Origin: ZC4RG30 sp046047615 | Lineage (GTDB): Bacteria > Pseudomonadota > Gammaproteobacteria > Steroidobacterales > Steroidobacteraceae | DNA: 64,000 bases | Direction: 5' to 3' | NCBI GenBank assembly: GCA_046047615.1 | Contig: JBJOHO010000020.1 | Coordinates: forward strand, 62,001-126,000 | In this document: positions 47,052 to 54,608 of the stretch, one piece after another | Layout: each line of letters starts with the position of its first letter | Numbering within the stretch: the stretch's first letter is position 1 | The notes under the pieces: generated by a model | What the model was told of the DNA's origin: nothing | What the model saw: only the letters and a program-made list of their open reading frames with translations | Database searches by the model: none | Program-made: the position numbers and the translations under genes

Positions 47052-48005
47052 TCAGCCACGCGTGGCGCTCGGTGGAATGCCGAAGCGCGCGCGGAAAGCG
47101 CGGCTGAAATGCGAGGGATTGCTGAACCCCCAGGACAGCGCGATGTCGGTTACCGACCGCTCGCGCATGGCCGGGTTGCCCAGGTCTGCGCGGCAGCGCT
47201 CCAGCCGGCGCGCCCAGATGTGGTCATTCAGTGTCTGCTCGCCGGTGGAGAACACCATGTGCAGGTAGCGCTTGGTGCAGTGCAGGTCGGCGGCGATGCG
47301 GTCGAGCGACAGCCGCGGATCCTGGAGGTGGCTCTCGACGTAGCTGAGGATGCGGTCGCGCAGGTCCGCGTGCTGGCTCTGCGGTTGCGCCTTGCCCAGC
47401 TTCTCGTAGAGGGCCAGCTGGACCAGCCGTGACACCACATCCCCAAGGTCCTCGGCCCGATCGCGTGCCAGTGTCGGCAGCTCCTCGAACACCGAGGTGA
47501 TGGACTGGTAGACGAGCCGGCCGATGCCGGTGCTGCCGCTGAACACACGCGCAGAAACCTGGCTGATGTCGATGTCGCCGGGCAGGTCGTCCGCGGGGAT
47601 GAGGACCGCCAGCTGCTCGACCGGCTCAGGGTTGGTGACGATGTAGGGCCGCGAGGTGTCGTAGGCACTCCACTGGCCCGGCAGCAGGGTGATCAGCCGG
47701 CCATGTTGCTGGTAGGTGCTGCAGCCCTTGAGCTGCAACGCGAGCTTCAGGTAGCGGCCAACCGAATCCGCCATCGCCTTGGGCTGGCGGATCACGCGGT
47801 GCCGGCTGGCGCGGATGCGCGCGATCTTCATGCGCCCGATGTCGGCGTAATCGAGGCTGCCATCGAAAGCGACGTCGCCGAAGGCGTCGGACTGCAGCTT
47901 GCCGATATGGCGCCAGACGTAGTCCCCCCACATGGGCAGGCGGTCCCGCGGCGGCACGACCCGCGTGCAGACGGTGCTCAGCAGTGGCGCGGCAACTTGC
48001 GGCAT
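47052..48005 (-). CDS. AraC-family transcriptional regulator
   Basis: A 317-residue regulator with an N-terminal cupin-like effector domain of the AraC-binding 2 type (about 20-190) and a C-terminal double helix-turn-helix (about 215-315; LSLDRIAADLHCTKRYLHMVF, SVTDIALSWGFSNPSHFSRAFRARFG). Activators of this subgroup (e.g. of alkane or aromatic genes) respond to small ligands. It is divergent from an MFS transporter and precedes the flavoprotein operon on its own strand, so it may control both. The 179-bp divergent gap contains a 16-bp palindrome. GGGGGT precedes the ATG. Confidence 0.9.
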   Translation of the reverse strand: MPQVAAPLLSTVCTRVVPPRDRLPMWGDYVWRHIGKLQSDAFGDVAFDGSLDYADIGRMKIARIRASRHRVIRQPKAMADSVGRYLKLALQLKGCSTYQQHGRLITLLPGQWSAYDTSRPYIVTNPEPVEQLAVLIPADDLPGDIDISQVSARVFSGSTGIGRLVYQSITSVFEELPTLARDRAEDLGDVVSRLVQLALYEKLGKAQPQSQHADLRDRILSYVESHLQDPRLSLDRIAADLHCTKRYLHMVFSTGEQTLNDHIWARRLERCRADLGNPAMRERSVTDIALSWGFSNPSHFSRAFRARFGIPPSATRG

Positions 48006-48064
48006 GTTCAACCCCCGTTTGGCGGCATGACCGTGATTCACCCGGCCATTCAAGACCCTGCGTC

Positions 48065-48080
48065 TTGTACGCTCGTACAA
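48065..48080. promoter_or_regulatory. Candidate operator palindrome
   Basis: TTGTACG-CT-CGTACAA is a perfect inverted repeat with 7-bp arms, located between the divergent AraC and MFS genes, 60 nt from the AraC start and 105 nt from the MFS start. It stands out as AT-rich in a GC-rich region. The cognate regulator is uncertain; AraC proteins often bind direct repeats, so another regulator is possible. Confidence 0.5.
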
Positions 48081-48184
48081 ACAATTACACCCGGGTTCGC
48101 TCTGGGTCAATCCCCCACCCTGCCGGACAAGACGCCGCGCCGCGCCCGGCGGACACTGGGCCGATACAAAAAGGGGGGGCCCGC

Positions 48185-49432
48185 ATGAGCACGTCACCAT
48201 CGACGCACGACCGCCGTTACGAGTGGCAGATCGTGCTGCTGCTGAGCCTGGGCTTCGGCCTGGTCGGCCTGGACCGCTGGATCATCGCGCCGCTGTTCCC
48301 CGCCATGGCGAAGGACCTCGGGCTGGGCTACGAAGCGCTGGGGCTGGCCAGCGGCGCGCTGGGCATCGCCTGGGGACTGTGCAGCACGGTGTTCGGTCCG
48401 CTGGCCGACCGGCGTGGCCGGCGCGTCATCCTGCTGCCGGCCTTGGTGGTGTTCTCGCTGATGGCGGGCTTCACCGGCGCGGTGAACGGCCTGCTGTTCC
48501 TGCTGGTGCTGCGCACGGTCATGGGCGCCGCCGAAGGCGCCTTCCTCGCCAGCAGCGTCGCCGCCGTGGCCGATGCCTCCGCACCACAGCGCCGCGGCCT
48601 GAACCAAGGGCTGCAGCTGAGCGCCTTTCCGCTGCTGGGCTTCGGCCTGGGATCGGTGATCGCGACGCAACTGCTGACCGTGCTGCCTTCGTGGCGCTGG
48701 GTGTTCGTCATCGTTGCGGTGCCCGGCCTGCTGCTGGCCGCGATCCTGTGGCGCGTGCTGCGTGAGCCCGCCCATCTGGCCGGCGCAGCGCCCACGGCCG
48801 GCACCGCAACGCCTGCCAAGGCGCCGGTGCCGTGGTCCACCGTGCTGGCCTCGCGCAACGTGCGCCTGGCCATGCTGTCGCTGGTCTGCGCGATGAGCGG
48901 CATCTTCGTGCTGGGCTCGATGGTGCCCAGCTATCTCGTGGACCACCTCGGCCTGCCACCCGCGCAGATGGGCCTGATCATGTCGGCCCTCGGTGTCGGC
49001 GGCTTCATCGGCGACGCGGCGGTCGGCGCGGCCTCGGACCGGCTGGGCCGCAAGCCGGTGTCCATCGGCTGCTTCGTGCTGGCGGTGGCGAGCCTGGTGC
49101 TGTTCACGCGCACTGGCGCCAACCCGCTGCAGCTGTACGTCACGCTGACGTTGGTGAGCCTGTTCTGCTTCGGCCTGCTGTCGATCATGACCGGCCCGGT
49201 CGCCACGGAGGCGGTACCCCCGGCGCTGGTGGCCTCGGCCATCGGCCTCGTGTCGGGCGCCGGCGAGATCATCGGTGGTGGTCTGGTTCCGGTGGCTGCC
49301 GGCTTCGTTGCCGGCGCCCACGGCATCCAGAACGTGTTCTGGGTGTCCTTCGTCGGCCTGGGGCTGGGCGTGCTCGTCAGCCTGTTCCTGGTCGAAACGG
49401 CGCCCCGGCGGACTGCCCCCCGCGCAGGCTAG
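48185..49432 (+). CDS. MFS transporter
   Basis: A 415-residue major-facilitator transporter with 12 predicted helices and the conserved loop PLADRRGRRVILL. The central cytoplasmic loop is at about 195-215. The gene is divergent from the AraC regulator, so transport of the regulator's inducer (possibly a phenolic) is plausible. A GGGGGGG run serves as ribosome-binding site. It ends 13 bp before a near-perfect palindrome. Confidence 0.85.
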   Translation: MSTSPSTHDRRYEWQIVLLLSLGFGLVGLDRWIIAPLFPAMAKDLGLGYEALGLASGALGIAWGLCSTVFGPLADRRGRRVILLPALVVFSLMAGFTGAVNGLLFLLVLRTVMGAAEGAFLASSVAAVADASAPQRRGLNQGLQLSAFPLLGFGLGSVIATQLLTVLPSWRWVFVIVAVPGLLLAAILWRVLREPAHLAGAAPTAGTATPAKAPVPWSTVLASRNVRLAMLSLVCAMSGIFVLGSMVPSYLVDHLGLPPAQMGLIMSALGVGGFIGDAAVGAASDRLGRKPVSIGCFVLAVASLVLFTRTGANPLQLYVTLTLVSLFCFGLLSIMTGPVATEAVPPALVASAIGLVSGAGEIIGGGLVPVAAGFVAGAHGIQNVFWVSFVGLGLGVLVSLFLVETAPRRTAPRAG

Positions 49433-49445
49433 ACTTCCGGCCACA

Positions 49446-49464
49446 CGGGGCCACGGTGGCCCCG
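49446..49464. terminator. 19-bp palindrome between MFS gene and gloA
   Basis: CGGGGCCAC-G-GTGGCCCCG is an exact inverted repeat with 9-bp arms, 13 nt after the MFS stop and 17 nt before gloA. As RNA it folds to a stable hairpin without a T-tract. It may end MFS transcription or act as an operator. Confidence 0.5.
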
Positions 49465-49481
49465 CTGGAGGACCCCGGGCC

Positions 49482-49877
49482 ATGAAGATCCTGCACACGA
49501 TGTTGCGCGTCGGCGACCTGCAGCGCGCCATCGATTTCTACACGCAAGCGCTGGGGATGAACCTCATCCGCATGGCCGACCGGCCGGAGCAGCAGTACAC
49601 GCTGGCCTTCGTCGGTTATGGCCGTGGCAACGACGACGGCCACGCCGAGATCGAGCTCACCTACAACTACGGCGTGTCGAACTATGAGGCGGGCACGGCC
49701 TTCGGCCACATCGCCCTGGCCTTCGACGACGTCGCCGCAGCCTGCGAGCGGGTGCGTGCCGCGGGCGGCAAGGTGGTGCGCGAGGCCGGCCCGATCAAGG
49801 GGGGCACGCGGGTCATCGCCTTCGTGCAGGACCCCGACGGCTACAAGATCGAGTTCATCGAGGGCCAGGTCGGCTGA
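49482..49877 (+). CDS. gloA: Lactoylglutathione lyase (glyoxalase I)
   Basis: A 131-residue glyoxalase I that isomerises the methylglyoxal-glutathione hemithioacetal to S-lactoylglutathione. The N-terminal MLRVGDLQRAIDFYTQALGM and the metal ligands expected in this family are visible: His5, a Glu in EIELTYNYG, a His in FGHIALAF and a Glu in YKIEFIE. The compact size suggests the Ni-type bacterial enzyme. CTGGAGGA precedes the ATG. Confidence 0.95.
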   Translation: MKILHTMLRVGDLQRAIDFYTQALGMNLIRMADRPEQQYTLAFVGYGRGNDDGHAEIELTYNYGVSNYEAGTAFGHIALAFDDVAAACERVRAAGGKVVREAGPIKGGTRVIAFVQDPDGYKIEFIEGQVG

Positions 49878-49985
49878 CGGCGCGGCCCGCCCCGCGATCA
49901 ACGACCCGGCAACGCCGTCGACTGCGCCGACGGACAAGAGCCTTCGCGGAGGACACGCGGACGCTGCGACAGCAGCGCCGAGGGA

Positions 49986-50062
49986 TGGTGGCTAGGGACG
50001 GAATCGAACCGTCGACCCCGGGGTTATGAATCCCGTGCTCTAACCGTCTGAGCTACCTAGCC
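49986..50062 (-). tRNA. tRNA-Met (CAT), elongator type
   Basis: The minus strand folds as a 77-nt cloverleaf including an encoded CCA: acceptor GGCTAGG/CCTAGCC, D arm GCTC...GAGC, anticodon loop TTCATAA (anticodon CAT), and T arm GACGG-TTCGATT-CCGTC. The fully paired first acceptor base pair argues against initiator tRNA. The sequence is closer to elongator tRNA-Met than to the lysidine-modified tRNA-Ile2, though both have CAT. The base pair nearest the anticodon loop is A-C rather than Watson-Crick. Confidence 0.9.
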
Positions 50063-50077
50063 GGTTTCGGGGCGCGG

Positions 50078-50107
50078 ATTGTCCGGGGGCTGGCGGCCGG
50101 GTGTCAA
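50078..50107 (-). promoter_or_regulatory. tRNA-Met promoter
   Basis: On the minus strand a perfect TTGACA (complement of 50102-50107) is 18 nt from GACAAT (complement of 50078-50083), placing the start of transcription about 9 nt before the tRNA 5' end. The -35 lies in the loop of the hairpin that follows the HDOD gene. Confidence 0.7.
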
Positions 50108-50117
50108 GCCGGCCGCC
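50092..50117 (-). terminator. Hairpin after HDOD gene
   Basis: GGCGGCCGG (50092-50100) and CCGGCCGCC (50109-50117) form a perfect 9-bp stem with an 8-nt loop, 8 bp after the HDOD stop. There is no T-tract. It probably ends the flagellar/motor operon and insulates it from the tRNA gene. Confidence 0.6.
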
Positions 50118-50125
50118 CTGCGGGC

Positions 50126-51022
50126 TCATTCGCCGAGTGCGGCCCGCAGGCTGGCCACTTCTGCCGCGGTGTCGGCGAGGATGCGCTCGGCATCCTGCTG
50201 GTCGAGGCCCATCCGCCTGAAGGCCGTGACGCCCTGCATGTTCAATTCGATGTCCCCGGGGTGGTCCACGAAGGCGGCCATGAGGTTGGCGACGGTCAGC
50301 ACGTCGCCGAGGTCGTTGGGGCCGATGTGCTGGCGCCGCAGGTCCTCGAACTGGCCGATGGCATTCACGATGCCCTCGCCCACATCCCAGTTTTCCAGGA
50401 TCGCCCTGGCAATCGGGCCGTGCCAGTCACGGACGATGCGCCGGTACGCCACAGGATCGGCGAACAATCCAGGATGCCGCCGCGCCCGCGTGAGCACGTA
50501 GAGCTTGCCGACGCCATGCAGCAGGCCGGCCAGCAAGGCGGTGTCGGGATTCTCGGGGCTGTGGCCGCGCGCCACCACATAGCTCAGCGCCGCGACCTGC
50601 ACGCTGCGATTCCACAACTCGGCCAGCGGTTCGCGCAGGGTGCGCAGGTCGGGGGCCTGGCGCATCTGGCGCATGGCGAAGGCCAGTGCCACGTTGCGGA
50701 CCATGTTCAGGCCGACGCGCGTGATCGCGCTCTTGAGGTCGGCAATGCGCGGTCCGGAAGGATTGAAGGCCACGGAGTTGGCCATCGTGATCAGTTGTGC
50801 GGCAAGAGCCGGCTCGACGCTGATCACCCGCTCGATCTGCCGGGAGCTGGCGAACTCGTCAGCGAGCAGCTGGCGCAGCCGCACCACCACATCGGGGAAG
50901 GCGGGCAGCTCCAGGCGGCCGTTGGACAGCTCGCCGGCAAGTTCGCGCACGAAGGCAAAGGCGACGGGATCGGGATGCGGCGCAGCGGCAGGGGACGGCG
51001 GCGGATCGGCCATTCGGTGCAT
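50126..51022 (-). CDS. HDOD-domain signalling protein
   Basis: A 298-residue cytoplasmic protein made of one HDOD domain (about 30-230), a catalytically inactive HD relative used in bacterial regulation. Stretches such as LPAFPDVVVRLRQLLAD, VISVEPALAAQLITMANSVAF, SAITRVGLNMVRNVALAFAM and LLAGLLHGVGKLYVL are typical. HDOD proteins influence motility, biofilm and c-di-GMP signalling by binding partners. The ATG at 51022 overlaps the stop of the DUF2802 gene (ATGA), so it is the last gene of the motor operon. Confidence 0.88.
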   Translation of the reverse strand: MHRMADPPPSPAAAPHPDPVAFAFVRELAGELSNGRLELPAFPDVVVRLRQLLADEFASSRQIERVISVEPALAAQLITMANSVAFNPSGPRIADLKSAITRVGLNMVRNVALAFAMRQMRQAPDLRTLREPLAELWNRSVQVAALSYVVARGHSPENPDTALLAGLLHGVGKLYVLTRARRHPGLFADPVAYRRIVRDWHGPIARAILENWDVGEGIVNAIGQFEDLRRQHIGPNDLGDVLTVANLMAAFVDHPGDIELNMQGVTAFRRMGLDQQDAERILADTAAEVASLRAALGE

Positions 51023-51426
51023 CAAGCGGTCTTGCGGGGTGCATGCAGTCTGACGAGCAGTTCAGCCTCGCGGCGTGTCACACCGCTGGTTTCCGCAATT
51101 TCCTCGGGCGCTGTGCCGGAGCGCGCCAGGCGCAGCGCAAGGTCATAGCCGCGCGGCTCGCGGACCGTCGTGGCGCCCAGCGTACCGCAGGCCTCGAGTT
51201 TCTCCTCCAGCCCCAGCACCCGGTGCACCAGGGCTTCCGTAGCGGTGGCCAGCGCGCCAGTGTCGCGGCGCGCCTGGGCCAGTTCCTCGAGCACACGTTG
51301 CATGTCGCGTTCGGCGGCTTGGCGCCACCGGCGGAACGTGACCGCGAAAACAAGGAAGGCCGCCACCAGCAGCAGTGCGCGACCGAAGAAGAACAGCATG
51401 TCGTCCGGCGCCGTCATGAATTGCAT
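51022..51426 (-). CDS. DUF2802 membrane-anchored protein
   Basis: A 134-residue protein with one N-terminal membrane helix (about 10-30), a coiled-coil (RQAAERDMQRVLEELAQARRD) and a C-terminal helix-turn-helix-like region (APEEIAETSGVTRREAELLVRLH). DUF2802 genes are typically found at the end of Pseudomonas-type flagellar/chemotaxis clusters. Function is not established. It lies 54 bp after motD. Confidence 0.85.
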   Translation of the reverse strand: MQFMTAPDDMLFFFGRALLLVAAFLVFAVTFRRWRQAAERDMQRVLEELAQARRDTGALATATEALVHRVLGLEEKLEACGTLGATTVREPRGYDLALRLARSGTAPEEIAETSGVTRREAELLVRLHAPRKTA

Positions 51427-51480
51427 CGCATCCTCTCCCTGGGCATGGCCTTGGCCTGACCCGGCGCTGACGGATTCCCG

Positions 51481-52257
51481 TCACCGTGCGGGGGGCGCGG
51501 CCTCGACCAGAACGGAAGCAGGATCCGTGCCAGCGGGTTCGGGATCGCGGATGAGCAGAACCACACGCCGGTTGGCGCCGCGGCCTTCGGTCGTGTCGTT
51601 GGGACGGATGGGACGGTACTCGCTGAACGCGCTGACACCCAGCCGTGCGGGATCGACACCGTTGTCGACCAGCAGGTGCACCACGCTCGCCGCGCGCGCC
51701 GCCGACAGCTCCCAGTTGGACGGGAACTGCGCGGTGCTGATGGGCTGGTTGTCGGTATGGCCCTCGATGAGCACGGCCTTGTCGAAACGCCGCAGCGTTG
51801 TGGCAACCTTGGCCATCACAGGCGCGGCACTGGGCGACAGTGTGGCCACGCCGCTGGCGAACAGCACGTCGGTGCCGATGTCGATCTCCATGTGCCGTTC
51901 GTGGCGGCGGATGGTCACTTGCCGCGACTGCACCAGCTCGCCCAGAGCCACCTCGAGCTCGTCGGCCAGCTGCTGCATCTGCGAGGCGTCGGCGACCGGT
52001 ACGGCTGGCGGCACGGCCAGCGGGACGGCCATCCGTGCATCGCCGGTCTGCACCGGCAGGGGCGCGGTGGGGGTGCCGCGGAATGCCGCGTTCAGCGACT
52101 CGGAAAGCACGCGGTACTTGCCCTCGTTGACGGTCGAGAGGGCGTACATGACCACGAAGAAGGCCAGCAGCAGGGTCACCAGGTCGCCATAGGGGATGGC
52201 CCAGGCTTCGTGGTTGATGTGGTCCTCGTGCGGTGTGCGGCGTCTGCGAACAGCCAT
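51481..52257 (-). CDS. motD: Flagellar stator protein MotB/MotD
   Basis: A 258-residue stator subunit. A single membrane helix follows a short cytoplasmic N-terminus and contains the proton-carrying Asp25 (AIPYGDLVTLLLAFFVVM). The OmpA-like peptidoglycan-binding domain covers about residues 120-235 (LIEGHTDNQPI, NWELSAARAASVVHLL, GRGANRRVVLLI). With the preceding MotA-type protein it forms the torque-generating stator. In Pseudomonas the equivalent pair next to the fli-che region is named MotC/MotD. Confidence 0.92.
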   Translation of the reverse strand: MAVRRRRTPHEDHINHEAWAIPYGDLVTLLLAFFVVMYALSTVNEGKYRVLSESLNAAFRGTPTAPLPVQTGDARMAVPLAVPPAVPVADASQMQQLADELEVALGELVQSRQVTIRRHERHMEIDIGTDVLFASGVATLSPSAAPVMAKVATTLRRFDKAVLIEGHTDNQPISTAQFPSNWELSAARAASVVHLLVDNGVDPARLGVSAFSEYRPIRPNDTTEGRGANRRVVLLIRDPEPAGTDPASVLVEAAPPAR

Positions 52258-52265
52258 GGCGCGGC

Positions 52266-53006
52266 TCAGTCGAGGTAACCCGACAGGCGAGTCTCGATGA
52301 TGCGCGGATTCTCGCCCTGGGCGATCGCCACCAGACCCTCGATGACCATCTCGCGGATCTGGCTCTGCGCCTGTGCGACCGTCTTGAGCTTGGCCGCCAT
52401 CGGCAACAGGAACAGGTTGGCGAGGCCGATGCCATAGACCGTTGCGGTGAAGGCCGCGGCGATCCCCGGCCCCAGCTTCGCGGGATCGGAGAGGTTCTGC
52501 ATCACCGCCATCAGGCCCAGCACCGCGCCGATGATGCCCAGCGTCGGCGAATAGATGCCCATGCCCTCGAAGACACGCGCCGCGCGCAGATCGGCGGCCT
52601 CACGGGTCTCCAGGTCCACCGCCAAGGTGCTGCGGATGGTCTCCGGCTCGTTGCCATCGACAACCATCTGCAGGCCCTTGCGCACGAACCCGTCCGGCTG
52701 CGCGTCGATCAATCGCTCCAGGCCCAGCAGCCCCTGCTTGCGGGAGATCTGGCTCCACTCGACCATGTCAGCGAGCAGCTTGCGCCCCCCGTGCGCCGGA
52801 GGGCGGAACACCCACGGGAAAATGGCCAGCGCACGGCGCATGACATGCTGCGGCGTCTGTACCAGGATTGCGGCCACCGTCCCCACCACAACGATCATGA
52901 AGGCGGCGGCGGACAGCAGCGCATGCAGCCCGGCACCCTTGAGCACCGCACCCACCATCACGGCGGCGATGGCCAGCAGCACACCGGACAGGCTCAGGCG
53001 ATCCAT
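52266..53006 (-). CDS. motC: Flagellar stator protein MotA/MotC
   Basis: A 246-residue stator subunit with four membrane helices: two near the N-terminus (GVLLAIAAVMVGAVL and ALLSAAAFMIVVVGTVAAILV) and two after the large cytoplasmic loop (YSPTLGIIGAVLGLMAVM and AAAFTATVYGIGLANLFLLP). The loop carries the rotor-contacting charged residues. The start at 53006 is 4 bp after the fliA stop, so the stator is expressed together with the sigma factor. No che genes separate them, unlike in Pseudomonas. Confidence 0.92.
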   Translation of the reverse strand: MDRLSLSGVLLAIAAVMVGAVLKGAGLHALLSAAAFMIVVVGTVAAILVQTPQHVMRRALAIFPWVFRPPAHGGRKLLADMVEWSQISRKQGLLGLERLIDAQPDGFVRKGLQMVVDGNEPETIRSTLAVDLETREAADLRAARVFEGMGIYSPTLGIIGAVLGLMAVMQNLSDPAKLGPGIAAAFTATVYGIGLANLFLLPMAAKLKTVAQAQSQIREMVIEGLVAIAQGENPRIIETRLSGYLD

Positions 53007-53010
53007 CACG

Positions 53011-53730
53011 TCAGTCCTTGCCCAGCCACTCGCCCAGTCGCGCCCGCAGCCGCACCAGCGCCTGGCCATGCAACTGGCAGACGCGCGATTCGGTGACCTT
53101 GAGCACGGCGCCGATTTCCTTGAGGTTCAGCTCCTGGTCGTAATACAGCGACATCACCAGGCGCTCGCGCGCCGGCAGCCCCTCGATGGCCGCCGCCAAC
53201 GCGCCACGGAAGGCCGCCTGCTGGGTCTCGCCCAGCGGATCGGCACTGCGGTCGGCGACATCCTGTGCGGCCGGGATTTCTTCGAGGCTCGCAACGTGGC
53301 AGCTGGCCGCGTCGTGCATCAGCCGGTGGTACTCCTCGATCGGCAGGCCAAGGCGCTCAGCAACCTCGGCATCGCGGGCCTCGCGCTGGTGCTCGGCCTC
53401 GATCTCGCGGATGGCCGCCGCGGCATCACGCGCACGGCGATGCACCGAACGCGGTGTCCAGTCGAGCTGGCGCAGCGCGTCGAGCATGGCGCCACGGATG
53501 CGGATGCCGGCATAGGTCTCGAAGCTCGCCCCGCGCTCGGAACTGTAGTGGGCTGCTGCCTCGATCAAGCCGATCATGCCGGCCTGGATCAGATCCTCGA
53601 CCTCGACCGTCGGCGGCAGCCGCCCTGCCAAGTGGTAGGCAATGCGCTTGACGAGTTCGGCGTGCCGCAACACGAGCAGGTCGTTGTCACGGCGCGCCAA
53701 GGTGGCGCTGTAGGCGCCGACGGCATTCAC
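53011..53730 (-). CDS. fliA: Flagellar sigma factor FliA (sigma-28)
   Basis: A 239-residue alternative sigma factor for late flagellar genes. Regions 2, 3 and 4 are recognisable: AELVKRIAYHLAGRLPPTVEVEDLIQAGMIGL, TYAGIRIRGAMLDALRQLDWTPRSVHRRAR, and the C-terminal LNLKEIGAVLKVTESRVCQLHGQALVRLR. Its GTG start overlaps the FlhG stop (GTGA). The anti-sigma factor FlgM is not in this window. Confidence 0.95.
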   Translation of the reverse strand: MNAVGAYSATLARRDNDLLVLRHAELVKRIAYHLAGRLPPTVEVEDLIQAGMIGLIEAAAHYSSERGASFETYAGIRIRGAMLDALRQLDWTPRSVHRRARDAAAAIREIEAEHQREARDAEVAERLGLPIEEYHRLMHDAASCHVASLEEIPAAQDVADRSADPLGETQQAAFRGALAAAIEGLPARERLVMSLYYDQELNLKEIGAVLKVTESRVCQLHGQALVRLRARLGEWLGKD

Positions 53731-54608
53731 GGCGCCGGCACCGCACGCGGCGCGGCAACCAGCCGCTCGACGAAGAACTCGAGGTTGCCGCGCGGCCGCG
53801 TGGCCGCAGGCCAGGAGAGCGCCGTCTTGGCCAGCCGCCGGAATGCGACTGCAGCCGGACTGGCCGGGTAGGCATCCAGCACGCTGCGCTGCTCCTTCAC
53901 GGACTGTCGCACCAAGGGGTCCTCGGGGATTTCTCCCGAGTATTCGACCACGACGTCGAGGAAACGCGCGGTGACACGCTCCAGTTTCCTGAACAATGTC
54001 TCACCGTCACCCGGATGCTGGGTCATGTTCGCCAGGATCCTGAAGCGGGTGAGACCGTGGTCACGGCGCAGCACCTTGATCAGTGCGTAGGCATCGGTCA
54101 GCGACGTGGGCTCGTCGCGCAACACAACCAGCACTTCCTGGGCCGCCTGGCAGAACTGGCGGACGCCGTCGGCGATGCCGGCCGCCGTGTCGACGATCAG
54201 CACGTCGATCTCGGTGGTGAGGTTGCTGAAGGCCTGCACGATGCCCAGATGCTCGCGCGTGCCAAGCTCGGCGAGCCGCGCCACACCGGAGGCCGCCGGG
54301 ATGATGCGGAAGCCTTGCTTCGTGGCGACAATGGCTTCGTCCAGCGTGCACTGCCCGCTGATGACATGCTCGAGCGTGTAGCGCGGCGTGATGCCGAGGA
54401 GCACGTCGACGTTCGCCAGCCCCAGGTCGCCATCCAGCACCAGCACGCGCTTGCCGGAGGCCGCCAGCGCCGTTGCAAGATTCACGCTCACGCAGGTCTT
54501 GCCGACGCCACCCTTGCCGCCACTGACGGCGATCACCTGTACCGGCTGCGGATGGGCGGCCGCGCGCATGCCGGCAGCCTGCCGGGTCGTGAACTCACGC
54601 GAAGACAT
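53727..54608 (-). CDS. flhG: Flagellar number regulator FlhG/FleN
   Basis: A 293-residue MinD-like ATPase that limits flagellar number, in Pseudomonas by opposing FleQ. The deviant Walker A is SGGKGGVGKTCVSVNLA; LDGDLGLANVDVLLG and LIVDTAAGIAD are the switch regions. The ATG at 54608 was preferred over the upstream TTG because GGAGGAG lies at the right distance. It overlaps the end of flhF by 14 bp. FlhF and FlhG together imply controlled, probably polar, flagellation. Confidence 0.94.
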   Translation of the reverse strand: MSSREFTTRQAAGMRAAAHPQPVQVIAVSGGKGGVGKTCVSVNLATALAASGKRVLVLDGDLGLANVDVLLGITPRYTLEHVISGQCTLDEAIVATKQGFRIIPAASGVARLAELGTREHLGIVQAFSNLTTEIDVLIVDTAAGIADGVRQFCQAAQEVLVVLRDEPTSLTDAYALIKVLRRDHGLTRFRILANMTQHPGDGETLFRKLERVTARFLDVVVEYSGEIPEDPLVRQSVKEQRSVLDAYPASPAAVAFRRLAKTALSWPAATRPRGNLEFFVERLVAAPRAVPAP

